This document shows, in pieces, positions 41,525-49,072 of a stretch of DNA of 64,000 bases (positions within the stretch are counted from its first letter, which is position 1; each line of letters opens with the position of its first letter). Source of the stretch: Oscillospiraceae bacterium. Its GTDB lineage: Bacteria > Bacillota > Clostridia > Oscillospirales > Oscillospiraceae. The position numbers and the translations under genes are program-made. The notes under the pieces were generated by a model. That model saw only the letters and a program-made list of their open reading frames with translations. It was not told the DNA's origin and ran no database searches. The stretch spans positions 1-64,000 of the forward strand of contig WRLE01000009.1 in the NCBI GenBank assembly GCA_009777775.1, read 5' to 3'.

Positions 41525-43111
41525 TTAAACTACCACATCAAAGATCTTTTTACCGTCATGTTCCACCCATTTAACATATGGCTGTTTGTTTACGTTTTTA
41601 CGAAAATCGAAAGTCAGCAGATAACCTTTGGAGACTCCTTTGCTGTCCATGTAACCAGCGAGCTGCTCATAGGCTTTCTCGTGTTCCGCTTCGCCGCGCC
41701 ATAACTTTAGTTCAATGATGAACTGTTCCCGAGCAAAATCCACAACAATATCCATTCTACGAAAATCAGTGAACTGGCTTTCTATGTGATAGAAGCCTTG
41801 TCCGTTGATAAGTGGCTTGAGGAACGATATGAATATTAAACGACCTTCTCGTTCGAGAAACTCGGCATCTAGTTCATTGTATATCTGGGCGTAGTGTTCA
41901 GCGAACTTTCGCAGACAGAGCTCCATGTCGAAGCGGCTGCCCTGGACTACATCACGCTGAAGTATTCCTGTTATACGCCTTTTGGAGACTTCCTCATCCT
42001 TTGCTATGAAATGATTACAAATGATAAGCTCAAAAACTCGATTAGATATAGCTATACTCTGGTTCGCTTCTTTAATTATTCCGTATATTTTAGCAGTGTC
42101 GATTGTTGGGTTACCAACAGCGTATGTTCTCTTCCCTCCAACCATTAAAATATCATATATCAGGTCATATAATTTTTCATTGTTTTCCAAGTTTTTATAC
42201 ACATCATCAAACAAGGTATTGTTCTCATGAATTATGATATTAACCGCAGTCTGAAATCCATGGAGCGTCCAATCTCGGTCAAGTTCCTCATCAATGCATT
42301 TGCAAATTCTCGACACAAGGAATGGATACCCGCTCGTGTAACTGTAAATTTCCTTAGCAATTGCTGCGACATCCATGCCAGTATGGTGGTCTCCTTCATA
42401 CTCAACTAGCATCGTGGTTATTTCTAAAGCGCTAAATGACATATCTACCCGAAAGTCTGTTGCAATATTCCAAGGGGAGTTATACAGCTTGTCTTCAGTT
42501 TCAGCGGGGGTATATGAACCCTCGCTTATCATTTTTAGTTTAATATTCTTTATATCATAGACACCTGTTAGTATAACACTGTGAAAAGTGAAATCCATGG
42601 ACTGCTTTCTTGCCATAAACTTGTCTCTCAGCAAACCCAAAAAATGTAAAAATACTTCATTATTGCTAGCTTTGTCCACCTCGTCTATCATTAGAATAAT
42701 TTCTTTGTCGTTTACTAATGTATTAGGTCTACACATAGCTGTGATATGATTGCTTAAATCAATAAACCCTTCGACATTTTCGTTGAGCCAACTATTTCTA
42801 TATTCATCGGAGACATTAGTATACTCCAGAGAACTACAAATTAATTTTAAAAATGCACGGCAAAAGGCAGCAGATGTCATAAAAGCTTCATTGCCAATTC
42901 CTTCAAAACTAATTGAAATTACCAAATATTCTTCTTTCAAGGCACGTCTGAGCATTGCCAGGGTAGTTGTCTTCCCATATTGCCTCGCACGGTTTATAGT
43001 GAAGTACGAGCGGTCGTCAATCAATTTCTTTATCTCGGCGATTTTATCGCTTATGTCAACCATATAGTCTTCTTCTGGTAAGCATAATCCCGTCACATTG
43101 AATCTTTTCAC
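41525..43111 (-). CDS. AAA ATPase with C-terminal PD-(D/E)XK nuclease-like domain
   Basis: A 528-aa protein. The N-terminal ATPase has a P-loop in RARQYGKTTTLAML (about residue 48) and Walker B LMIDEVDKAS. The C-terminal ~130 residues carry a PD-(D/E)XK-like motif: RRMDIVVDF, then EQFIIELKLWRGEAEHEKAYEQL. Such AAA-like proteins (often annotated as DUF1703 or AAA-ATPase-like) occur in multicopy in Clostridia and Bacteroidota. A defence or mobile-element role is suspected; it is not proven. No associated gene is adjacent. Confidence 0.87.
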   Translation of the reverse strand: MKRFNVTGLCLPEEDYMVDISDKIAEIKKLIDDRSYFTINRARQYGKTTTLAMLRRALKEEYLVISISFEGIGNEAFMTSAAFCRAFLKLICSSLEYTNVSDEYRNSWLNENVEGFIDLSNHITAMCRPNTLVNDKEIILMIDEVDKASNNEVFLHFLGLLRDKFMARKQSMDFTFHSVILTGVYDIKNIKLKMISEGSYTPAETEDKLYNSPWNIATDFRVDMSFSALEITTMLVEYEGDHHTGMDVAAIAKEIYSYTSGYPFLVSRICKCIDEELDRDWTLHGFQTAVNIIIHENNTLFDDVYKNLENNEKLYDLIYDILMVGGKRTYAVGNPTIDTAKIYGIIKEANQSIAISNRVFELIICNHFIAKDEEVSKRRITGILQRDVVQGSRFDMELCLRKFAEHYAQIYNELDAEFLEREGRLIFISFLKPLINGQGFYHIESQFTDFRRMDIVVDFAREQFIIELKLWRGEAEHEKAYEQLAGYMDSKGVSKGYLLTFDFRKNVNKQPYVKWVEHDGKKIFDVVV

Positions 43112-43418
43112 ACCACAACCTCCTGTGCCAGTTTTCCTTTTTATTTTAGCCTAGTTTTCCTCAAAAAACAACTACTATCATATGTTTAACACCCTGTATA
43201 ATTTTTATGGTAATTAGCTAAGCTCGCTCTTGACGGTTTAATGGAACGAGATGTTTTTATAATCACAAGTATAATAATCATATTTACACATATTTGACTA
43301 CAATCTATATATGAATAACGAAACGAAAATCACGAATAATTCTATACTAACGATAATAAATCTGCTACAGTGTGTATAAATCTACACTTTGTAGCAGAAT
43401 ATTTAAGGAGTGTTTATA
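43112..43418. other. intergenic region with a near-perfect palindrome
   Basis: No gene is seen. At 43362-43397 two 15-base arms (CTGCTACAGTGTGTA and TACACTTTGTAGCAG, two mismatches) enclose TAAATC. It lies 22 bases upstream of the next ATG and only nine bases before its SD, so it may be an operator or a leader hairpin for the following gene. Confidence 0.6.
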
Positions 43419-43718
43419 ATGTCAAAAGCTATATATTATGTTTCCTACAACCTGAAAAAGGATGCCTCTGTGGATGAATTTCTTGCAGCAACAGAGCTTC
43501 TGAACAATGAGTATATGTCAAAGCAGAAAGGCTACATTTCTTGGCAGCAGCTTCTGGAAGGTGATATGTGGGTCGATTTGTTGACTTTTGAGTCCATGGA
43601 GGATGCACAAAAAGTCTCGAATCCGACCGAATCCAACGAATTAGCTAACAAGTTCTATTCATTCATCAATCTTAATAGCTGCAAAGTGCATCTATTTACC
43701 GTTGAAAGAAGTTATTAA
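43419..43718 (+). CDS. small dimeric alpha/beta-barrel-like protein
   Basis: A 99-aa cytoplasmic protein. The pattern (YYVSYNLKKDASVDEFLAATELL, then GYISWQQLLEGDMWVDLLTFESMEDAQK) fits the dimeric ferredoxin-like barrel fold of antibiotic-biosynthesis-monooxygenase-like proteins. ATG 43419 follows AGGAG with eight bases of spacing. Function is not assignable. A palindrome lies just upstream. Confidence 0.7.
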   Translation: MSKAIYYVSYNLKKDASVDEFLAATELLNNEYMSKQKGYISWQQLLEGDMWVDLLTFESMEDAQKVSNPTESNELANKFYSFINLNSCKVHLFTVERSY

Positions 43719-43766
43719 AGGAAAGCATATCAATCCTCACCCGTCTCCATGTACAAAAACAGGTTC

Positions 43767-43795
43767 TTGACAAGGAGTATAAAAAGGAGTATTAT
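43767..43795 (+). promoter_or_regulatory. promoter of hicAB
   Basis: TTGACA (43767-43772), 17 bases, TATTAT (43790-43795), about 30 bases before the hicA start. Confidence 0.65.
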
Positions 43796-43824
43796 GAGTT
43801 TGTATTATATGTGAGGCGATATAC

Positions 43825-44009
43825 ATGAAATATTCAGAATTGAAGAAAAAGCTAAGCGATAACGGTTGCTACAAACAATCAGAAGAACAAGGCATGAAAA
43901 CTGGTTCAGTCCGATAACAAACAAAACTTTCCAAGTCGGCAGACACAATAACGAAGACGTGAAGAAGGGAATCCTTCATCGGATACTAAAAGATGCAGGA
44001 ATAAAATAA
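43825..44009 (+). pseudogene. hicA: hicA mRNA-interferase toxin, frameshifted
   Basis: The frame starts MKYSELKKKLSDNGCYKQSEEQG with GAGG before the ATG, then shifts near 43890-43893. The rest of HicA continues in another frame as HENWFSPITNKTFQVGRHNN then EDVKKGILHRILKDAGIK, ending at 44009. One missing base restores the family pattern. The shift precedes the likely catalytic histidine (HENW), so the product as written is inactive. It could be a true mutation, a sequencing error, or phase variation. hicB is intact 11 bases downstream. Confidence 0.85.
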
Positions 44010-44020
44010 GGAGGATCTTA

Positions 44021-44416
44021 ATGGCAAAGTATTCATATCCAGCGGTATTTGAAAAGGAAAAAGAGGGCGGTTACTCCATATACTTCCCAGACATAGACGG
44101 ATGCTATACGCAAGCTGAAGATATCGCAAATGGCATTGAAAATGCTAGCGATGCCCTGTGTTTGATGTTGTATGAGCTTGAGAGGGAAGGAAAGCCAATT
44201 CCAAAAAGCAGCAGCATAAAAAGCATTATAGCAAATGATGAAGACATCATTACCTTAATCGCTTGCGACACAATGTTTTACAAAAACTACTTTGAGGGAA
44301 AGTCAGTGAAAATTAATGCAACAATACCATTGTGGCTGAAAGAAGCTGGTGAAAAGCATAATGTAAACTTTTCGCAGATATTACAAAACGGCGTAAGAGA
44401 GTATCTGAATCTGTGA
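44021..44416 (+). CDS. hicB: HicB antitoxin
   Basis: A 131-aa antitoxin. The N-terminal RNase-H-like fold has YPAVFEKEKEGGYSIYFPDIDGCYTQAEDI, the HicB signature. The C-terminal ~50 residues (INATIPLWLKEAGEKHNVNFSQILQNGVREYL) form a ribbon-helix-helix domain that binds DNA. GGAGG precedes the ATG by about six bases. It normally neutralises HicA and represses the operon; here hicA is frameshifted. Confidence 0.93.
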   Translation: MAKYSYPAVFEKEKEGGYSIYFPDIDGCYTQAEDIANGIENASDALCLMLYELEREGKPIPKSSSIKSIIANDEDIITLIACDTMFYKNYFEGKSVKINATIPLWLKEAGEKHNVNFSQILQNGVREYLNL

Positions 44417-44494
44417 GTATTGAATAATTTCCTATTGTGTTAGTAGGTTATATCTAGTATAATGTAAAAACTTAACCAATAGGGGGTAAAATCA

Positions 44495-45415
44495 ATGAAG
44501 AAAACTTTAAAAATGCTTTTCGTTATACTGCTTGTAATTTGTATGTTCGGATTGGTCGCTTGTAGTGGTGGTAACGATACGAGTGGAAACACTATAAGCA
44601 CACCTAGTTCCTCTGATGAGACACGAAGTGTAAGTACACCTGATGCTACCGAAGAGAATCAAAGCGAAAATACTTCTAGTGCTTCGGAAGAGACTCAAAT
44701 TTTAAATACACCGAGTACTTCGGAAGAGGAGGCAATATCTGTTGTATATCTCGAATCAGATTCGCTTCCAGTATCATGGCATGGCGACTGGGTATGTGTA
44801 TACTCTGAGGATTCATATTTTAATGTGAACGAAACCATACTCGTTAAAGACTTTAATAATGCCGTACGCTATGTCAATCTCGATAGCGGATACCCAACAG
44901 AAGTCAATCGATGGTTTTTCTACGATGAATCCGATAGTCGTATTGATGTCATCAACGAACAACCACCGTACATCGAAAGTGAGATTTTGATCCGCTCTTC
45001 ATATAGAATTATCCGAGCAAACGATACTGAAATTGTTTTAACTAATACATCGAATGGAGACGAGGTACGCTTTCACCGACCTTCAGATGACACAATAGAT
45101 AATGAGGACACAATAGACAATATTATCACTCCATCCGTACAACCACAACCACCTACAACCACCGTCGATTGGGTCGAGTTCCTTGAAGAATACGAAGCGT
45201 GGGTTGATCGATACATAGAGTTACAGATTAAATTCGATGATGACCCGAACGATTTTTCAATACTAACGGAGTATATGTCCATGCTAGATGAACTAATGGA
45301 CTGGTATGACAAATCAATCGAAATCGAATTAGCAATTTCGGATAACCCCGCAGCACTTGCAGAATATCTCACTGCAATGACGAGGATTTTGGAAAAAATG
45401 AGTGAAATCGGGTAA
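44495..45415 (+). CDS. lipoprotein with C-terminal DUF6591-like region
   Basis: A 306-aa protein with a lipoprotein signal peptide (MKKTLKMLFVILLVICMFG, then the lipobox LVAC with Cys near 23). A Ser/Thr/Glu-rich linker of repeats follows (SVSTPDATEENQSENTSS). The central part is beta-rich. The C-terminal ~70 residues (FLEEYEAWVDRYIELQIKFDD, YDKSIEIELAI) resemble the helical DUF6591 region of clostridial lipoproteins. It is anchored on the outer face of the membrane. Function is unknown. Confidence 0.8.
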   Translation: MKKTLKMLFVILLVICMFGLVACSGGNDTSGNTISTPSSSDETRSVSTPDATEENQSENTSSASEETQILNTPSTSEEEAISVVYLESDSLPVSWHGDWVCVYSEDSYFNVNETILVKDFNNAVRYVNLDSGYPTEVNRWFFYDESDSRIDVINEQPPYIESEILIRSSYRIIRANDTEIVLTNTSNGDEVRFHRPSDDTIDNEDTIDNIITPSVQPQPPTTTVDWVEFLEEYEAWVDRYIELQIKFDDDPNDFSILTEYMSMLDELMDWYDKSIEIELAISDNPAALAEYLTAMTRILEKMSEIG

Positions 45416-45458
45416 TTTACACACATTATTAACTACCTCGAAGCAAATTCTCTAAAAG

Positions 45459-45559
45459 GTATTTTTAGGGGTCAAACGAGTGTTATAGCAACAAAAAGAA
45501 TCCTGTAACCATTGCAGTTACAGGATTCTATATTGGTGCGCGAGGGGGGACTCGAACCC
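45459..45559. repeat. attL of the tRNA-Leu island, with flanking integrase-site-like repeat
   Basis: The exact core is 45492-45559 (68 bases), identical to 52953-53020. It contains the 3' end of tRNA-Leu and the tRNA terminator. The homology extends left to about 45459 (GGTATTTTTAGGGGTCAAACG) with some divergence, matching the right end just before the other core. Two more AGGGGTCAAA boxes lie inside the island at 45675-45684 and 45687-45696. These are likely arm-type integrase sites. Confidence 0.92.
45492..45529 (-). terminator. duplicated tRNA terminator in attL
   Basis: AGAATCCTGTAAC and its complement form a 13-bp perfect stem followed by TTTTTG on the minus strand. It is the same hairpin as at 52953-52990. 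Confidence 0.85.
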
Positions 45560-45775
45560 TCTGGCGGTCGTTTTAATAAGGATTAATTAGTTTTAGCAAG
45601 TCACGAAAACCCTTGCAATTACTAGTGATTGCTTGTTAAGCTTCTTTTTGTGTGTTTCTGTTTATTTTTCTCTTAGGGGTCAAAATAGGGGTCAAAATTT
45701 ATTTGAATCAGTCCGATATATTGGACACATGAAAGACAGCAAATAGACCATGGAAAAATTACATTAATTTAAAGG
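45560..45775. other. left end of the island
   Basis: No gene is seen. The segment holds two AGGGGTCAAA boxes (45675-45684, 45687-45696) and a stem-like CTTGCAATTACTAGTGATTGC. It may contain arm sites and a packaging signal; the latter is speculation. Confidence 0.4.
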
Positions 45776-45934
45776 TCAATGAATTTGACATTGCTCAGGT
45801 TCGTGCGCTTCAGGCGATTGCGAGGACGCTATCCGATCTAAATAACGACTAAACAGTGCCACTTGCGATTCAGACATTTCCAGTATCATAATCAGCAGCT
45901 TGAAATATTCTGCGGCTCGTTTTTCAATGTTCAT
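45776..45934 (-). CDS. small island protein, 52 aa
   Basis: A 52-aa ORF, MNIEKRAAEYFKLLIMILEM onward, ending CQIH. GGGAG lies six bases before ATG 45934, and it follows the next gene by 16 bases, which supports it as real. Helical and mildly amphipathic; unknown family. Likely the last gene of the leftward pair. Confidence 0.55.
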   Translation of the reverse strand: MNIEKRAAEYFKLLIMILEMSESQVALFSRYLDRIASSQSPEAHEPEQCQIH

Positions 45935-45950
45935 ATCATACTCCCATTTA

Positions 45951-46112
45951 TCAATTTAGTTCTCTATCGTATATTTCGGACTCTTCTGACATTTCGGAAA
46001 CCTTAGCGGCTTGAGATTCTAGGAGAGAAAGAAACTCCATAATCTCATTTTGCGCTTCTTTAGGGAGCGAAAAATATTTTTCTACGACCGTTTTTAACAT
46101 TTTATCTTCCAT
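45951..46112 (-). CDS. small island protein, 53 aa
   Basis: A helical, acidic 53-aa protein (MEDKMLKTVVEKYFSLPKEA, FLSLLESQAAKVSEMSEESE). ATG 46112 has AAGGAG about ten bases upstream; an in-frame ATG at 46139 lacks SD support. The composition recalls short regulators or antitoxin-like proteins, but no family is recognised. Overlapping upstream, on the other strand, is the ParB-like HTH fragment. Confidence 0.55.
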   Translation of the reverse strand: MEDKMLKTVVEKYFSLPKEAQNEIMEFLSLLESQAAKVSEMSEESEIYDRELN

Positions 46113-46220
46113 ATGCGCTATTCTCCTTATGTTTTCCAAACGTTTGTTCTACGCTTGTTATCGGTCACTTTACAATATAACTTAACAGCATGTACATATT
46201 TGCAATCATTTTGCTATCAG

Positions 46221-46568
46221 GTGACACCAAAAGAATTAGCAAGGGCATTGAATATTCACAGGCGGCAAATCAACCAAGAAACCAAGCGTGAGATTATCAG
46301 GCAGCAGCTGATGGAAACACCTGAGAAATCGGATAACTCGATTGCAAAGCAGCTCGGAGTATGTCAGCCAACGGTTAGCGGCATTAGAAAAAGACTGGAA
46401 GAAAGTGGTGAGGTTGTAAATTTTATAACCTCAACGGGGGCAGACGGCAAGGAATACCCACGCACACCAAAAAAGAAACCGCTTGCATTCTATGACCCCC
46501 CATTTCCAGAGGTGATAGAAGCAAATGGCTGCGAAGAATACAGCACACTAATGAACAAACTGGCTTAA
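46221..46568 (+). CDS. HTH fragment resembling the C-terminal part of a ParB-like phage protein
   Basis: About 115 aa from GTG 46221 (the frame is open from 46113). RQINQETKREIIRQQLMETPEKSD, then NSIAKQLGVCQPTVSGIRKRLEESGEV, and ADGKEYPRTPKKKP match the helix-turn-helix half of ParB-like proteins of phages and mobile elements, which read 'ETPEKSDRQIAKELGV...TVGADGKERPR'. The N-terminal ParB nuclease-like domain is missing, and no good SD is seen. It is either a truncated gene or a standalone DNA-binding protein. Confidence 0.6.
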   Translation: MTPKELARALNIHRRQINQETKREIIRQQLMETPEKSDNSIAKQLGVCQPTVSGIRKRLEESGEVVNFITSTGADGKEYPRTPKKKPLAFYDPPFPEVIEANGCEEYSTLMNKLA

Positions 46569-46707
46569 CAGCCAGTTTGCTCAAAAAGGTGAAGATTTGC
46601 TAAATCTCTATGTAATACTATCTAGACACTAGAACAGATTGTACTACAAAATAAAAAGATACACATGACATTGTTTGCTTTCATTGCATCGGAAAAGACA
46701 AAAAACA

Positions 46708-47268
46708 TTAGCCTTCTTCTTCATCGTTACTACTGCCACTCCAGTTACGCCGTTCCCTTACACGTTCTGCATATTTCTCTGGGTCGTATTCGAAGCGGCT
46801 TAATTCTTCTAAAATTGCATATACCTCGCCACGTATAAATGCAGATACTTCAGCGGGGTCAGTCATCGCCGCCGCATCAATCGCCAAGCGTCCAGGCAAA
46901 GCCAACATCATGCCTCGTATCGTGTACACCAAATCTTCTGTAAAAGCGGCAACGTCTTCGGAGCGGTGCATCTTGCCTTGAAGCTCCTGTGCTTCCAGCT
47001 CTGTTATCGTTGCACGTCCTTCTTTGTACCTCAAATCAGCGGTTAAGCGTTCTTTTTCCATGCGTTGTGTTTCAGCATCTTTCTGTCCCGCTGCGCCTTT
47101 ATCGTGCAAATACGAGGTGTAGCGTTTGACGCTTTCATGCACTTCAAACTTCTGCGGTTTCCCTCTGGTTGCCGATTCTGGAATAAGGACATTCTCTTGA
47201 ACCAACCGTTCTATTGTTCGTTGGGAAACATTGAATATTTCCGCTATTTCCTTTTTGGTAATCGTCAT
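46708..47268 (-). CDS. terS: phage terminase small subunit (Nu1-like)
   Basis: A 186-aa protein. An N-terminal winged HTH (MTITKKEIAEIFNVSQRTIER) is followed by a helical region with EKERLTADLRYKEGRATITELEAQELQGK and VYTIRGMMLALPGRLAIDAA, the pattern of Nu1/terminase small subunits and related packaging proteins. ATG 47268 begins the HTH; the longer frame is unsupported. Normally TerS selects DNA for packaging with TerL. No TerL is present, so in a PICI it would redirect a helper phage's TerL. Confidence 0.85.
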   Translation of the reverse strand: MTITKKEIAEIFNVSQRTIERLVQENVLIPESATRGKPQKFEVHESVKRYTSYLHDKGAAGQKDAETQRMEKERLTADLRYKEGRATITELEAQELQGKMHRSEDVAAFTEDLVYTIRGMMLALPGRLAIDAAAMTDPAEVSAFIRGEVYAILEELSRFEYDPEKYAERVRERRNWSGSSNDEEEG

Positions 47269-47388
47269 ATTGTTACCGTCCCTTTCCGTTTCAAATCGCC
47301 ACCGCCAATGTGATTTTGATTTTTCCCAAGGTGAGGGGGAATCGGGCTGGTACAGCCCGCGATAAGCCCCCACCCCCCTAGGAAGAAC

Positions 47389-47592
47389 CTAATTTTTTTG
47401 TAATTGCATTTCTTTGTAGAGTCTAACAGCTTCTTCTACTTCAACAGCTGCTTTATTGCGTTGCTCCTTTTCATAATCTTTTCGTTGTTGCGTTGACACA
47501 TGGATAATGCAACATGGATCTGTGCAATTATTAAGTGCTGCGTGTGCAGCTAGAATTTTCTTCAACGATGGAGGCAATAATTGTTCATTCAT
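47389..47592 (-). CDS. small island protein, 67 aa
   Basis: A 67-aa protein with a Cys-rich middle (NCTDPCCIIHV) and a charged helical tail (KDYEKEQRNKAAVEVEEAVRL). AAGGGAG precedes ATG by seven bases. Unknown family. It lies between the coiled-coil gene and terS. Confidence 0.55.
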   Translation of the reverse strand: MNEQLLPPSLKKILAAHAALNNCTDPCCIIHVSTQQRKDYEKEQRNKAAVEVEEAVRLYKEMQLQKN

Positions 47593-47606
47593 AATCTAAC
47601 TCCCTT

Positions 47607-48338
47607 CTATGTAGTAAAGAACTTTTTATCGTTACCAATTTCCATAAATTGTGGATATGCCGTGCGAGGCGTATAGACACTCCTTGCGGATTCCGCAAGT
47701 GCAGTGGCTTCGTCAGCTGCTTTCGTTTCTGCTTGATTGTTTTTAAGAGCAGAAACGCTATCTGCAAAGTGATATGCCTTTAGCTTTTTTAAGTCCAGAC
47801 CGTATCTTGCTTCATCACCTAACCAACTATACGTTGTTTCTTTGATTTTTTCAAATGATTCTTCAAACTCTGTAGCCAATTTATGCAGTGCTTCTTTCGC
47901 TTCAGTAAACGATTTCACACGTTCTATATATAGGTTATTTTTTTCAACGCAAGCGTCATATAGAGCATCAGCCCCTGTGACAGACGCACCTTTAAGCAAG
48001 GAAATTTCGTCATTAACTTGCAACAATTCTGATTCTAACGTTTTTTTAGAATTTTGGATATTTGCGATAGCTTCATTGTCGAGTTCTGCGTTTGCTTTCA
48101 CAAACGGTACTGAGAGTTCTTTGATGCTCTTTTCAATTTTCTTGCTTTGGTTTTCGAGCTGTACAATCCTATCAGAAACATTATTTGCTGCCTCGTTGGC
48201 ACTGTTATAATATGCGCGTTCCGCTTCCCTGGCTTCTTGAGCCGCTTCGAGTACAGATGACTTTAATTCGTTCAAAGCCTCAATTAACTCTTTCGGATCT
48301 GTCTCCCTTTGTTTATCAAGTTTTGCGTAAAATTCCAT
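47607..48338 (-). CDS. coiled-coil island protein
   Basis: A 243-aa mostly helical, strongly charged protein, probably a coiled coil (LEAAQEAREAERAYYNSANE, IVQLENQSKKIEKSIKELS). ATG 48338 begins MEFYAKLDKQRETDPKEL; the longer frame is unlikely. It could be a scaffold or capsid-size factor, which in PICIs remodels helper capsids, but that is speculation. No recognised domain. Confidence 0.6.
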   Translation of the reverse strand: MEFYAKLDKQRETDPKELIEALNELKSSVLEAAQEAREAERAYYNSANEAANNVSDRIVQLENQSKKIEKSIKELSVPFVKANAELDNEAIANIQNSKKTLESELLQVNDEISLLKGASVTGADALYDACVEKNNLYIERVKSFTEAKEALHKLATEFEESFEKIKETTYSWLGDEARYGLDLKKLKAYHFADSVSALKNNQAETKAADEATALAESARSVYTPRTAYPQFMEIGNDKKFFTT

Positions 48339-48405
48339 TTTTGTATACCTACTTTCTGTTTTTATTGACAACACTCTTTTTATATGAGCATTGTATATGC
48401 TTGGT

Positions 48406-48558
48406 TCATTTGATTTTTTCGATGATACCGGCTGCTTCTCGCAGTGCTTGAGCTGTTTCAATGTGGTCTTGACGAATAGCACCTTCAGAGACTTGCGCAA
48501 GCGCTTCATGGCGTCGAGCTTCGTAGTATAGAATTTCGGATATTTTCGCGTTATTCAT
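48406..48558 (-). CDS. small island protein, 50 aa
   Basis: A 50-aa helical ORF (MNNAKISEILYYEARRHEAL, AGIIEKIK at the end). Its ATG overlaps the stop of the next gene (ATGA), which supports translation. Too short for many predictors. Family unknown. Confidence 0.6.
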   Translation of the reverse strand: MNNAKISEILYYEARRHEALAQVSEGAIRQDHIETAQALREAAGIIEKIK

Positions 48559-48710
48559 ACTTGCGCACCAAAGTTTCGTAGACGCGCAACGACTTCTCCA
48601 AGTCTCTCACCGTCATTGTCAGTACAATCTATCAGTTTCCGATATAACGCCCAGTCATTTTTATACCGTTCGACATCAAAGCCATATTTTTCATTCAATA
48701 AGCATTCCAT
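48555..48710 (-). CDS. small island protein, 51 aa, downstream of an in-frame amber
   Basis: A 51-aa ORF (MECLLNEKYGFDVERYKNDW, ending LRNFGAQV). It is in the same frame as the 111-aa gene at 48735-49070, separated only by TAG and eight sense codons (GGQALYNQ). The junction reads naturally as one protein, so this may be the C-terminal part of a gene split by a nonsense mutation, or a readthrough product. No good SD is seen for its own ATG. Confidence 0.5.
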   Translation of the reverse strand: MECLLNEKYGFDVERYKNDWALYRKLIDCTDNDGERLGEVVARLRNFGAQV

Positions 48711-48734
48711 CTGGTTGTATAATGCCTGCCCGCC

Positions 48735-49070
48735 CTATAGGAAACATAGAGCACGAAACGCCCACAGCAGCACCCACAATGCGCTATGACCTTTTACAAT
48801 GCAATCAAGTAGGTCTTCACCAGCATCAAGTATAAACTGCTTCATAGCCGCATTTAGCACCCATTCCGGCGGTAGCAACAAATCGTCAGGTAGTGGGACA
48901 AACCTTCTTGCTAAAAGGTTGTCAAGCACAGCTTCTCTATCGTTTGCTAGCGTAGCAATCAGCGCATCAATTTCATCGTTCCTATCTCCACGATATTCGT
49001 AATCAACGGCTAATTGAAAAACCAAGCCCATTTCTTCAAGCTGTTCGATAGCATTATCAACAGTTCTCAT
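48735..49070 (-). CDS. island protein, 111 aa, ends at an in-frame TAG
   Basis: A 111-aa protein, acidic N-terminal half (DNAIEQLEEMGLVFQLAVDYEYRGD) and a hydrophobic end (LWVLLWAFRALCFL). GGGAGG precedes ATG 49070 by eight bases, and it starts next to the AAA gene's stop. The frame continues past the TAG into the 51-aa ORF. Family not recognised. Confidence 0.6.
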   Translation of the reverse strand: MRTVDNAIEQLEEMGLVFQLAVDYEYRGDRNDEIDALIATLANDREAVLDNLLARRFVPLPDDLLLPPEWVLNAAMKQFILDAGEDLLDCIVKGHSALWVLLWAFRALCFL

Positions 49071-49072
49071 GG

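Noticed and set aside
45755-45852. Plus-strand frame ending NLKVNEFDIAQVRALQAIA...
   Set aside because: No start codon or SD; it is the complement of the supported 52-aa minus-strand gene.
46113-46220. Upstream extension of the ParB-like HTH frame
   Set aside because: The first 36 codons are unlike the family and have no SD; GTG 46221 is the more likely start if the gene is real.
48555-48710. Treating the 51-aa ORF as a fully independent gene
   Set aside because: Its ATG has no SD and its frame continues upstream to the amber codon of the 111-aa ORF; the split-gene explanation is at least as likely.
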